Shown piece after piece: positions 8,703 to 18,000 of a DNA stretch of 64,000 nt. Under the pieces are notes generated by a model, which saw nothing but the letters and a program-made list of their open reading frames with translations, ran no database searches and was not told the origin of the DNA. This DNA comes from an uncultured Desulfuromonas sp. (GTDB taxonomy: Bacteria; Desulfobacterota; Desulfuromonadia; Desulfuromonadales; Desulfuromonadaceae). The stretch spans positions 2,666,001 through 2,730,000 of the forward strand of contig NZ_OY787469.1 of the NCBI RefSeq assembly GCF_963678835.1, in the 5' to 3' direction. The position numbers and the translations under genes are program-made. How positions within the stretch are numbered: the stretch's first letter is position 1; every line of letters begins with the position of its first letter.

Positions 8703-10474
8703 ATCACACGGCAACCAACACCATGAAGCTTAAAAATACGACCATGGCCACACATCAACGCGACCTACTGCTCATCGATGGCTCCGCACCGTTCTTCACC
8801 CCGTTTCTTGACGGTCAGCGAAAAAACTGGTCCAAAGCGCCGTTGACCGAACTGCAAAAACACGGTCGCATCGATGATGACCTCAAGCAGACCATCCTCG
8901 ACGCCCTGACCATCTACTGCCACAAAGTGCGCGACATCGGCTACACTGCCATCACCTTTGATGACCTGGCCCACCTGACACTATTTGATTTCTATCCCTA
9001 CATGCTCAGCCGTACGGTTCACTCCTACCAGGAGTTTTTCCGTCAGGTGTTTGCCATTGCCAATGATGCCGGTCTGGCGATCTATATCACCACCGATATC
9101 ATGTTCTGGAACCGCTTCATCGAAAGCCATACCAAACGGCGCGACGCAAAAATGCGCGAGCTGTTTTCTGAGGCGGTTGAACGGTTATTTGATCTATTTC
9201 CCACAGTCTCAGGCATTGTCACCCGCATCGGCGAGTCCGACGGTGTCGATGTTACCTCGCTATTTAAAAGCCGCATGGTGATCCGCTCGCCGCGTCAGTG
9301 CAACCGCTGGCTCAAAGAGCTGCTGCCGGTATTTGAATCCCACGGCAAAACTCTGCTCTTTCGCACCTGGGGACTCGGTGCGTTTCGCGTCGGAGATATG
9401 ATCTGGAATGAAGCCACGGAAAAGGTCGCTTTCGGCGATATCGATTCACCGTCTTTTATCGTATCGCGCAAATATGCCAGCGCCGACTTTTTCCGTTATC
9501 TGCCCCTCAACGAACGCATTGTCCATTCGCAGCATCCGCACATTGTTGAATTTCAGGCCCGTCGTGAATACGAAGGGTTTGGCGTGTTTCCCGCCTATGT
9601 TGGTCAACAGTATCAGGGCTATCGCGACCAATTGGCTGACAACCCACTGCTGCGCGGCATCTCTGTCTGGTGTCAGACCGGCGGCTGGTCCCACTTTGAC
9701 CGGCTGACCTTTCTCGACAACTCATCGCCGTGGAATGAACTCAACGCCGTCGCCACGCTGCAGCTCTTCACCCGTAACGACACTGCCGAGTCCATCCTGC
9801 GTAACTTCTGCCAACAACGCTTTCCAAACGAAGACCAGCAGACTTTGATCGCACTGGTCCAGCTTTACGACAAGCTGATTGATCAAATCTGGTACTTTGC
9901 TCCATTCGCCAGCCAGTCCCTGTGGTTTCGCCGCTTACGCGTGCCGCCGTTACTGTGGATCTTCTGGGATACCATCCTCGTCAATCGCGCCCTGCGCCTG
10001 GTGTTTCGCACCTTCATGGACGATAGCAAACAGGTGCGCATCAACGACAAACTGCTGCGCAGCGACATCCGCCAACTACGCATCCTGACCAAAAAACTCA
10101 GCAAAAATCCGCAACAACTGATCCTCGCCGCCGACACCTTTGAACTGCTCTACGCCCTGCGCCGCTTCTACCTCGGCAAAGCCGGCAACAAACGGGAAAA
10201 AAAAGTCTGTACCCGACTGAAGAAATATCACACCAAGCACCCCAAAGGCTTTCTCGTCGAATGCGACTTCTCGCCATTCCGCATCCGCTGGATCACCACC
10301 GGGCTGTTCTTCGGCATCATCCTGCGCAATCAATCCCGTTATCGGCTGCTTGACCGCTTTGCCCTCATCCCCCTCACCGGCTGGATGTTTCCGCTGGTCA
10401 AACGCTGGCAACGTCACCGCATTCCTGATCTGGCCGAGCGACAGGCTGTCGGATTGGAAGTCTTTTTCCGCTAA
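8699..10474 (+). CDS. GH67-like TIM-barrel protein of unknown function
   Basis: A protein of up to 591 residues. The central part, with TDIMFWN, RIGESDGVD, LLFRTWGLGAF, EFQARREYEGFGVFPAYVG, and a following Trp/Gly-rich segment, reads like the (beta/alpha)8 barrel of alpha-glucuronidases (GH67). The C-terminal 150 residues are basic and hydrophobic and do not match that family by eye. No signal peptide is seen. The start is uncertain: TTG at 8699 overlaps the AEC stop, while ATGs at 8723 and 8744 lack a good ribosome site. An IS is inserted at its stop codon such that the target duplication regenerates the TAA. Enzymatic activity is not claimed. Confidence 0.55.
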   Translation: MNHTATNTMKLKNTTMATHQRDLLLIDGSAPFFTPFLDGQRKNWSKAPLTELQKHGRIDDDLKQTILDALTIYCHKVRDIGYTAITFDDLAHLTLFDFYPYMLSRTVHSYQEFFRQVFAIANDAGLAIYITTDIMFWNRFIESHTKRRDAKMRELFSEAVERLFDLFPTVSGIVTRIGESDGVDVTSLFKSRMVIRSPRQCNRWLKELLPVFESHGKTLLFRTWGLGAFRVGDMIWNEATEKVAFGDIDSPSFIVSRKYASADFFRYLPLNERIVHSQHPHIVEFQARREYEGFGVFPAYVGQQYQGYRDQLADNPLLRGISVWCQTGGWSHFDRLTFLDNSSPWNELNAVATLQLFTRNDTAESILRNFCQQRFPNEDQQTLIALVQLYDKLIDQIWYFAPFASQSLWFRRLRVPPLLWIFWDTILVNRALRLVFRTFMDDSKQVRINDKLLRSDIRQLRILTKKLSKNPQQLILAADTFELLYALRRFYLGKAGNKREKKVCTRLKKYHTKHPKGFLVECDFSPFRIRWITTGLFFGIILRNQSRYRLLDRFALIPLTGWMFPLVKRWQRHRIPDLAERQAVGLEVFFR

Positions 10475-12170
10475 CCCGAATTTCTCACCACTGTTTTTTG
10501 AGGCGTGATTTTCGCGAAAATCACGCCTATTGTTCTGTCCAATAGTCAAATTGGCTCTTCCTGTGGAATGCAGTCTCCATCAATGACTCAAATGGGTCGG
10601 CGTTGAGCAATATGTTTATGAAAAAAGGCGCACCTCTCCCAGGTTTCGTTTTTTTCTCCTCTTGATTTTGTCTGACTATTCCCCTTGGCCTTAACAGCGT
10701 ATCGGTATTTTTTGAAGATTCCCCAAAACTTGGCGCAGCAAGTCCGCATAGGGATAGCTTTCTGAAAATGACAGCCAGATCTTGCGCACGCTGATTTTGA
10801 TCCGGGTGCCAATCTTCAGTAATTTCAGACGGATTGTTTCGCTCTGTGCTTTGGCCAATTCCGTTTCTTTTAATCCGATGCGCCGCAGAGTTTGTAACAG
10901 AACATAGGCAAAGCTGGAAAAATACAGGCGCAATTGGTTGGCACGCATTTCATGACAGGACGTCCGGTCGGCAAACAGGGCCAGTTGTTGTTCCTTGATC
11001 CGATTTTCCATGTCGCCGCGGGCGCAGTAAATGTCTTCATACAAGCTGCGGGCATCCGCTTTTTCCTCGCTCAGTGTCGTTACGACAAAGCGGGGATTTT
11101 CTCCCTTGGACAAATATTCCGCTTTGCCCACAACGCGCCTGGACCGGCTCCAGCTATTGCGGGTCTGGTAGTGAAAGTCTTTGAATACCCGTGCGGCTTT
11201 TTCTGTCTGCTCATGCTCTTGTTTCGCCTGTTCCATCTCCTCTTCTAGCAGTGTCTTCAAGCGAGAGTTTTTCGCCAATCCCAAGACATAGTCCACGCGG
11301 TTTTCTTCGTGCTCGCACCAAGTCATAATCTCGTCGCGACAAAAACCACTGTCTCCACGCACAACGATGCGAACATCCGGCCATGATTGGCGAATGCGTC
11401 GGACAATGCGTTCCAGTTCTTCTTTTGTTCCGGCGGCACCATCCTGATCCGCCGTACGCAAGCGGGCGCACAACAGCTGTTCCCCACAAAAAATATACAG
11501 CGGCAAATAGCAGTAGCTTCGATAATAGCCATGATAAAAACGCCCCTGCTGAGTACCGTGGATTAGATCATCTGTAGCGTCTACATCCAAGACAATCTCT
11601 TCTGGAACTTCACTGAATGACTTCTGAAAGAAATCAATCAAAAGCTCGTCCATAGCGTCACTATTGGCGACAATCTTCTTGTAGCGCGATGAACTTGAGC
11701 CCGTCGCAGGTGTCAGTTCAAGACGGTTGAGAGTGCTTTTCCCGGCTCCCATTTTTCCATTGGACTTACCACTTAAAACACTGAGCAAGGCATCATGGCG
11801 CAAAACATCATGGTCGTTGAGGTCTTCGTAGCCTAATGCCAGCGCCATGATGCGCTGGCTAATCAAGGATTCGAGGCTGTGGGTAATCATCTCTGGATTG
11901 CGATAGTCCGTGAAGCATTGACTCAAACGACGCAATATGCCGGTGCGTTTTTCGACCTCTCGAAGAAGGATGCCACCGCCATCGGAACTGATCTTGATGC
12001 CATCGAATTGACCAATAATTTCACGCCGACCAAAGCTATGAAACTCAAGTTGCTCTGTGTTACACTCTGTTTTCATAAGGCTGTTCCTTTCGCGCTATGT
12101 AAGTGATTGGTCTCACTACATTTATGCCACGAAATACAGCCTTATTCTATTTATTGGTGAGAAATTCGGG
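10475..12170 (-). mobile_element. IS1380-family insertion sequence, complete
   Basis: A 1696-bp element with perfect 16-bp terminal inverted repeats at 10475-10490 and 12155-12170 (outermost bases CCCGAATTTCTCACCA). It is flanked by the 4-bp direct repeat CTAA at 10471-10474 and 12171-12174. The left copy contains the stop codon of the upstream gene. Inside the left end is a perfect 13-bp palindromic hairpin at 10501-10528. One transposase gene fills most of the element. Confidence 0.92.
10691..12076 (-). CDS. IS1380-family transposase
   Basis: A 461-residue DDE transposase. The N-terminal FDGIKISSDGGGILLREVEKR and ALGYEDLNDHDVLRHD segments, the LDVDATDD segment and VVRGDSGFCRDEIM (second acidic residue region) are typical of IS1380/ISEcp1-type enzymes. 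The third acidic region is near DMENRIKEQQLALFADR. The frame is intact and inverted repeats are perfect, so the element may still be mobile. Confidence 0.9.
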   Translation of the reverse strand: MKTECNTEQLEFHSFGRREIIGQFDGIKISSDGGGILLREVEKRTGILRRLSQCFTDYRNPEMITHSLESLISQRIMALALGYEDLNDHDVLRHDALLSVLSGKSNGKMGAGKSTLNRLELTPATGSSSSRYKKIVANSDAMDELLIDFFQKSFSEVPEEIVLDVDATDDLIHGTQQGRFYHGYYRSYCYLPLYIFCGEQLLCARLRTADQDGAAGTKEELERIVRRIRQSWPDVRIVVRGDSGFCRDEIMTWCEHEENRVDYVLGLAKNSRLKTLLEEEMEQAKQEHEQTEKAARVFKDFHYQTRNSWSRSRRVVGKAEYLSKGENPRFVVTTLSEEKADARSLYEDIYCARGDMENRIKEQQLALFADRTSCHEMRANQLRLYFSSFAYVLLQTLRRIGLKETELAKAQSETIRLKLLKIGTRIKISVRKIWLSFSESYPYADLLRQVLGNLQKIPIRC

Positions 12171-12693
12171 CTAAGAGCGCTATTTGAACCTCGTGACACG
12201 AAGAAAGACGTGACTTTTTTTTCTTTCACAGTAGATCAACAGATTTCTTCTGCTAAAAAAACAATTTAAAATCAAACGGATAGCCTATTGAAAGCCTATT
12301 TCACGCGGGGCATGATACCGTCCACCATGCCCCATATCTTCATGAAGCCGATTTTCCTTATTGTTTAACGTCAATTTTTTACACCCTGTAAAAAAAATTC
12401 CAAAAAAATACAAAACCCACATCGAATATTCATTTTAACCATTTCAGCAACTTAGCTCATTAGAGGGGAAGCGATGTAGTTAGAACGCACATTCAGTTAT
12501 CTGTATAGTCAAAATCAGATATATACAAAAGCAAAACGATACCATATACTTCAGTGCTGATACATAGAAAAACCAAATAGAAAGATAGGATGGAAAGCCG
12601 TTACAGACTGCCACTTTCTGAGCGGCTACAGGCATAGGAGCCCTCTTCTTGAGACGCTTCTGTATATTGTTTTTCTTTACAAAGGATAGGTTG
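12171..12693 (+). other. 523-bp intergenic leader before the porin-cytochrome cluster
   Basis: AT-rich, without a credible gene. The first part is the old 3' flank of the GH67-like gene. The distal 130 nt holds the GEMM-like riboswitch described separately and a short spacer to the barrel gene. A U-rich run follows at 12668-12678. I see no confident promoter. Confidence 0.6.
12550..12645 (+). promoter_or_regulatory. GEMM-I-type cyclic dinucleotide riboswitch (c-di-GMP or cGAMP) upstream of porin-cytochrome operon
   Basis: Hand alignment shows the GEMM-I core: AAACC near 12571, a short arm closed by a GAAA-type loop, then GGATGGAAAGCC ending at 12599. A second arm follows in which AGCC (12596-12599) pairs with GGCT (12623-12626), enclosing CAGA (12605-12608) paired with TCTG (12617-12620). 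The AGC just after the inner stem matches the tetraloop-receptor position of GEMM RNAs. The first arm pairs imperfectly, the weak point of the call. An A occupies what I align to position G20 of Vibrio Vc2; this change is reported for cGAMP-sensing GEMM-Ib RNAs of Geobacter relatives, which often precede cytochrome genes. Confidence 0.55.
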
Positions 12694-14106
12694 ATGACAG
12701 GAATGAGGAGGCAAAGGCAGGCGCTTCGAATACCTCGGCCTGCTGTGGTAACCTGGACTGCACTGTTCATTCTCCTGCTGGTGACAACAACCGGCTGGGC
12801 AATGGAAGTTGGAACGTTCGATTTATCATTACGCAGTACCACCCAGTTCCGCTATGCTTGGTCTGATGATCCGGCAGACGGTACTGCGGCGATGGATGAT
12901 GATGATCAGGACTTCAGTCAGCATCTGGGGTTGGATGTTTCGTGGAAAGAGATAGGTCTCACCTTCTCGGCCATGGGACGCTACCTGAAAGATCTCGACG
13001 GCACCCCGGAAGGATCTCTTTATCAGGATTACACAGACACGTATGACCGCCGCCAGGATTTTGAAGCGTACTACATGTACCTGGAAAAAACGGACCTGTT
13101 CACGGACGGTCTCAATGTCCGCGCCGGTCGTCAGTACAGTTACGGTGCTGAAACAGTTCATTTTGACGGTCTTCACGTCAGCTATGAACAACCGGACTGG
13201 GCCGGACTCGTCGTTGAAGCATTTGGCGGCAGACTGGTTCAACACTACACGGATCTGACCCGTGAGGAAGTCGGCGGTTACAATCTGGCCATCCATCCGA
13301 CTTCCCGTCTTGCATTAACGCTCGACGGCGTTTTCGCAGACAACAACTCAACCGAAGGTGGTCTTTACTGGCAGCCGCTCGAAACGGTTCAAGTCAATGC
13401 ACGATTGGCTTTTATCGATGATGAGCGGCGTTTTTATGATATCAACAGCCAGTTACTGCTTCCCTGTACAGAGACCGTGATCAATGTCGGCATTTACCAC
13501 CGCTATGCCGTCGATCTTGAAAGCGACTATCTGTTCGACTACACCTACACTCTCGAAAACGCACTGAGCACCAAGCTGACCAGCCTGTACCTGATGCAGG
13601 AAAAACCCTACACCGATTACGACTTCAGGGTCAGTCAGCCGATTCCCCAGTCCGAAGGTCTCACCGTCTACGCCCGTTACACCAAGCGTGTCATGAGCAA
13701 CAATCAAGAGGATCTCTATAACACAGATTTTGACCGGGTCAGTGCCGGTATCACTCTTGAAGACTGGATGGGGCTCGAAGGTTTCTATCTGGATGCCGGT
13801 TACAGCTTCTGGAAAGAAGACCGCTCCGTGTTCTATGAAGGGGAATCCTCTTCATACTATGCCGATCTGCGCCAGGCTCTGGCGGACTTCGAAATCGGCC
13901 TGGCGTTCTATCATAAGACCGAAGACGTCAACAGCCGTATCGAAGACGAAGCGTCAACGCGCTATCAGGCATCACTTAAATATCGTTACATGGACCATTC
14001 CTGGGTGGGGCTCCTCTATCAATACGATGAGGACGACTTCTTTGACGACGAATTCGGTGTAAGCTCCATCAATACGCTGACGTTGACCCTCCATCAGGAA
14101 CTTTAG
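12694..14106 (+). CDS. Outer-membrane beta-barrel protein, putative porin of a porin-cytochrome conduit
   Basis: A 470-residue exported protein. After a signal peptide (hydrophobic VVTWTALFILLLVTTTGWA) the sequence consists of alternating amphipathic strands rich in Tyr, Asp and Gly, ending with strand TLTLTLHQEL, as usual for outer-membrane barrels. AAAGGA lies 7 nt before the ATG at 12694, which I prefer to an upstream alternative. It is followed 11 nt later by a multiheme lipoprotein cytochrome and then a giant multiheme cytochrome. In Geobacter relatives this arrangement forms a conduit that carries electrons across the outer membrane. It shows no obvious sequence identity to MtrB that I can see; the role rests on context. 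Confidence 0.75.
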   Translation: MTGMRRQRQALRIPRPAVVTWTALFILLLVTTTGWAMEVGTFDLSLRSTTQFRYAWSDDPADGTAAMDDDDQDFSQHLGLDVSWKEIGLTFSAMGRYLKDLDGTPEGSLYQDYTDTYDRRQDFEAYYMYLEKTDLFTDGLNVRAGRQYSYGAETVHFDGLHVSYEQPDWAGLVVEAFGGRLVQHYTDLTREEVGGYNLAIHPTSRLALTLDGVFADNNSTEGGLYWQPLETVQVNARLAFIDDERRFYDINSQLLLPCTETVINVGIYHRYAVDLESDYLFDYTYTLENALSTKLTSLYLMQEKPYTDYDFRVSQPIPQSEGLTVYARYTKRVMSNNQEDLYNTDFDRVSAGITLEDWMGLEGFYLDAGYSFWKEDRSVFYEGESSSYYADLRQALADFEIGLAFYHKTEDVNSRIEDEASTRYQASLKYRYMDHSWVGLLYQYDEDDFFDDEFGVSSINTLTLTLHQEL

Positions 14107-14117
14107 AGGGAAGGCTG

Positions 14118-15020
14118 GTGATTCTTATGCGGATAAAATCATTCTATCTGGCTGGAGCTGCTGCGCTTCTCGCTCTTACGTTAACCTTAGCCGGTTGTAA
14201 AGTTGAAAGCGGGCTTAAATTCAGCCACAAATTTCACATTACCGAACAGGAAGTAACCTGTGGCGAATGCCACGTTGCCGAAAGCGGCAACTATCAGGCC
14301 CCGTCCATGGACGTCTGTGCCGAATGTCACGAGATCGACGTTGACAATCCTTCGCAAGACTGTCTGCTTTGCCACACCATTGACGGTGCAAAAAACGACT
14401 ACGAAGTCAAAGAAAGCAAAAAACCCCGTGGTTTCAGTGACCTGTCCTTCGATCATGAAGTACATGCTGACTACGACTGCACCACCTGTCACAGCGACAT
14501 TCCCAAAGAAGCCGGACTTGAAAATGGTCCGAGCATGACCTTATGCCTCAACTGTCACAAAGAGGTTGACGGTCCGCAGGAATGTTCGGCGTGTCACCAG
14601 GAAATCACAGCGGAAAAAGCGCCGCACAGCCATCAGCAGGACTGGGAGTCCCGCCATGGTCAGGCGAGCAAGCTGGATACCACCTGTGTCTACTGCCACA
14701 CCAATCGTCAGGCATTCTGTGAAAACTGCCACCGCACCCAGAAACCGCGCGATCACGTGTTTGGCTGGAAAATCGGCAGCCATGGTATGGAAGCCGGTCA
14801 TAACCGTCGTCTGTGCTCCACCTGTCATGACGCCGGCTATTGTATCGACTGCCACACCCAGCAAAAACCGGTCTCCCATAAGCGCGGTGACTGGATGAGC
14901 TACAGCCGTGAAAACGGACATGCAGAAGCAGCCATGCGTAACTTCCGCAGCTGTAATGTCTGTCACGAAACCGGCCAATGCATGCAATGCCACAACACCA
15001 TCATCTTGCGTAAGGATTGA
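14118..15020 (+). CDS. Dodecaheme c-type cytochrome lipoprotein
   Basis: About 300 residues with a lipoprotein signal (TLAGC lipobox near residue 27) and twelve CXXCH heme-attachment motifs: CGECH, CAECH, CLLCH, CTTCH, CLNCH, CSACH, CVYCH, CENCH, CSTCH, CIDCH, CNVCH and CMQCH. The start is either GTG at 14118 or ATG at 14127; AGGGAAGG lies upstream of both. It should be membrane-anchored on the periplasmic or outer face and transfer electrons between the periplasm and the partner barrel. It is the second gene of the porin-cytochrome cluster. Heme count equals motif count; extra atypical heme sites are not excluded. Confidence 0.88.
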   Translation: MILMRIKSFYLAGAAALLALTLTLAGCKVESGLKFSHKFHITEQEVTCGECHVAESGNYQAPSMDVCAECHEIDVDNPSQDCLLCHTIDGAKNDYEVKESKKPRGFSDLSFDHEVHADYDCTTCHSDIPKEAGLENGPSMTLCLNCHKEVDGPQECSACHQEITAEKAPHSHQQDWESRHGQASKLDTTCVYCHTNRQAFCENCHRTQKPRDHVFGWKIGSHGMEAGHNRRLCSTCHDAGYCIDCHTQQKPVSHKRGDWMSYSRENGHAEAAMRNFRSCNVCHETGQCMQCHNTIILRKD

Positions 15021-15073
15021 TGTTCGTTTCATAACCCGATGTTAGAAGAAAGGATTTGAGGAGGTTGTTACCT

Positions 15074-18000
15074 ATGAAATGTTCGTTAAAGACAAGCATG
15101 AGTTCCATCGTGCTGCTCTTGCTGCTGGGTCTCCCCGCGACCCTTCTGGCACACCCGGCTGTCACCTTGTATGACGCCGATGGCCAGAGAGTCATCGACC
15201 AGCTGCTCGACAGCGACACCATCACGGCAGCCAACGGATCTGTCTATAAACAGGGTCCGGCTTACAGCCCCAAGCAAACTTGTGGCAAATGCCATGATTA
15301 TGACTCCATCACCAAGGCCTATCACTTCCGTGAAGGCACCACGCCCAACGTGACCGAAGACGGCGTTGTCAACGGTGGCCTGAGCGATACCTGGGTCAGT
15401 GAAAACCGCGAAAATACCGAACTTCAGAAATACCTCACCAATGCCTACGGACACTTACTGAGTCCAGGCCAGTATGGTGCTTGGTGACCTCCCTCTTACC
15501 GCCAGTTGGCGGCAAAGAGCGTACGAGGCAGTGTTAACGATCCATTTACTTCTGAAGACAAACCCTATTTCTTTGACGCCGGTGCTGCTGATACAAAAGC
15601 CACGTGTGGATCTTGTCACCCTGGTGGTGGCCCCGGTGAAGGTATTATTAACGACGACAATACCGTTACACCGTACAACACTCCGGGGCTGACCCCGGTA
15701 CACACCTACGACCGCGACTTCTACAGCTATGACTCCAAAGACTTGGTCAAAGCCCTCTACGAAGGTGAAACCATCGACGAAGTCATCGCCGGTATCGGTG
15801 AGCCCCGTCTCCACGACTGGGACAAGTCCGGTGTCATGGAAGCCGACTGTCTGCTGTGCCATATCAACCCGGACAGCACATACGCCTACCGAGCGACTGA
15901 CGGCCTCAAAGTTCAGCCGTTCCGTCCACGTCTGGTGATCTTTGCTGGCCGTGATGAAGAAGGCAAAGTCGACGAAATCTCCCTGGGTATGCCGATTAAA
16001 ACCGGTCTCGACAATAAGACCGCTATGTACTACACCGACGGCGCTCAGCGGATGAACCGCCCCACCCCGATGATGACTATGGCGCAACTGCCCAAGGAGA
16101 TGGTCGGTGAGATGATGGAGATGTGGGTCGCCGGTCTTGCACAACTCGAAGCCAGCGGCATCAGCCTGCCTTATGCTCTCTATGCGGACCCGAGTGCCGT
16201 ATCCAAAATCTGGGATATGAACACCGGCATGCTTAAAGAGGAATACTGCGCCAACCCCAATGGCGTGATGGATGAAATGCAGCGTCTCGGCGGTGCACAG
16301 GCAGCTCTGGGTCAGTTCTTCTCCGGCTTTCTGCAATACTTTATCGGCAAAGGAATGCTGCCTGCCGAAGCCACCATGGCTGATCTTTACAGCATTATGT
16401 TCAACGACTTTATCTACGCCTACCAGATCAAATACACTGCTCCGGGCAGTGACATGCTGTTGCCGGTTCCGTTTGGTCTGCGTGCTTATGAACCCGGTAA
16501 GATCTACTCCAACTGGGACAGCTGCGATGCCTCCGTACGTGACTTTGTACGTGCCGGTGTCATCGAAGGCGAAGGTCTGCCTTACACCGGTCGCGTTGGT
16601 GCTGAATTCAATGCCGGCATGTTCGCCATGGGTATGGCCATGCAAGGCGACACCACCTATATTGATCCGACCACCGGTCAGATCGATCTCGCTTCCGTCC
16701 TGACCGACATGCAGGAAGGCAACCTGGTTGTTGAGCCGGTTCTGCACGATGTACTGCCGAGCTTCTTCGACATGATGCCGACTGCTGACCTGATGGGTCT
16801 TGACTTCAACGGCGACAATATGCCGGTCAGCTATGTTCGACTGGTCCGTGACAACGACGAGTGGCAAGCGAAAGCTTACTACAACGTCAGCGACCTTGAT
16901 GCCAACGGTGCCCTGCCCATCAATGAGATGTTCGGTGGTTCCGACGACATCGACAGCCCGAAATGGGTGACCATCTGCGGTCAGTGCCATGTTATGACCA
17001 AAGACCACGGCAACAGTGAGTGGACTAAAGGTCGTATGTATATGCTCGGCATGCCGTCTGACTGGGTTAAAAATGGTAACTACGTCAACATTACCGATGA
17101 CGAAGATGCCATTGGTTACGATGTTCATATGTCCAGCCAGAAACTCAGCTGCGGCAGCTGCCACTTGAGAAACAGCGGCAACTCCGAAGACAAGCATAAC
17201 TTCCTCAAAGGTGTGGATACCGCGCACATGGTCCGCAACGACCTCGACGCCAATTCACGTCCCAAGAGCTGCGAAGGGTGCCATCTCGGCATTGAGAGCA
17301 ATTCCGCTCCTAACCCCACAGAGAAGCACGAAGAGATCTTCGGTGAAAATACCGGCCGTCATATCGCCACCATCTCCTGCCAGGCATGTCACCAGCCGTA
17401 TCGTAAAACCTGGCGTTTCCGGACCTTTGACGACACCCTGGGTTACTACACCAACTTTGACAACCTGATGGGCTACAACGTTCTCTACGATCAGGCAACA
17501 GGTCAAATGGGTGACGGAAAAGGCATGATCTTCCCTGACCCGGCTTACGCACTGCAGCCGGTTTACGGAACATCTCCGGGTTATGGTATCCCTCACTTCA
17601 ACATGGTCAGCCAGACGATTGATGCTGATGGTAACGGCGTTCAGGCAATGGACTTCGTTTCTCAGATGGTCAACTACTTCAACATGGATGGCGAAGCTGA
17701 TCCCGGCAAGCTGGTTAACGGCATGCCGACGAACTTCAAGTTCGACTTCTGGAACTACTTCCTGCAGGTCAACTATGAAATGTACAAAGGAATGGGTGTT
17801 CCTTTAAGCTACGATACGGACCAGCCGAACAAGCACTATGCCCCGCTGTACTATGGCAACGGCATCAACGGCTATCCGCAGGTCGTTATCGGCAACCCCA
17901 TTACGATCATGACCTGGGTTGACGCCAACCCGCAACCGGATGCAGACATGTCCGATCTGCCTTATGGCGGCGCAAAAGTTCTCTACATCCGTGAGCTTAA

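Noticed and set aside
10501-10528. Terminator of the GH67-like gene
   Set aside because: The perfect palindrome lies inside the IS1380 left end, so it belongs to the element; no T run follows.
15485-15505. Frameshift between two separate cytochrome genes
   Set aside because: Both parts are in the same frame and only a TGA separates them; no base needs to be added or removed, and the second part has no signal peptide or ribosome site.
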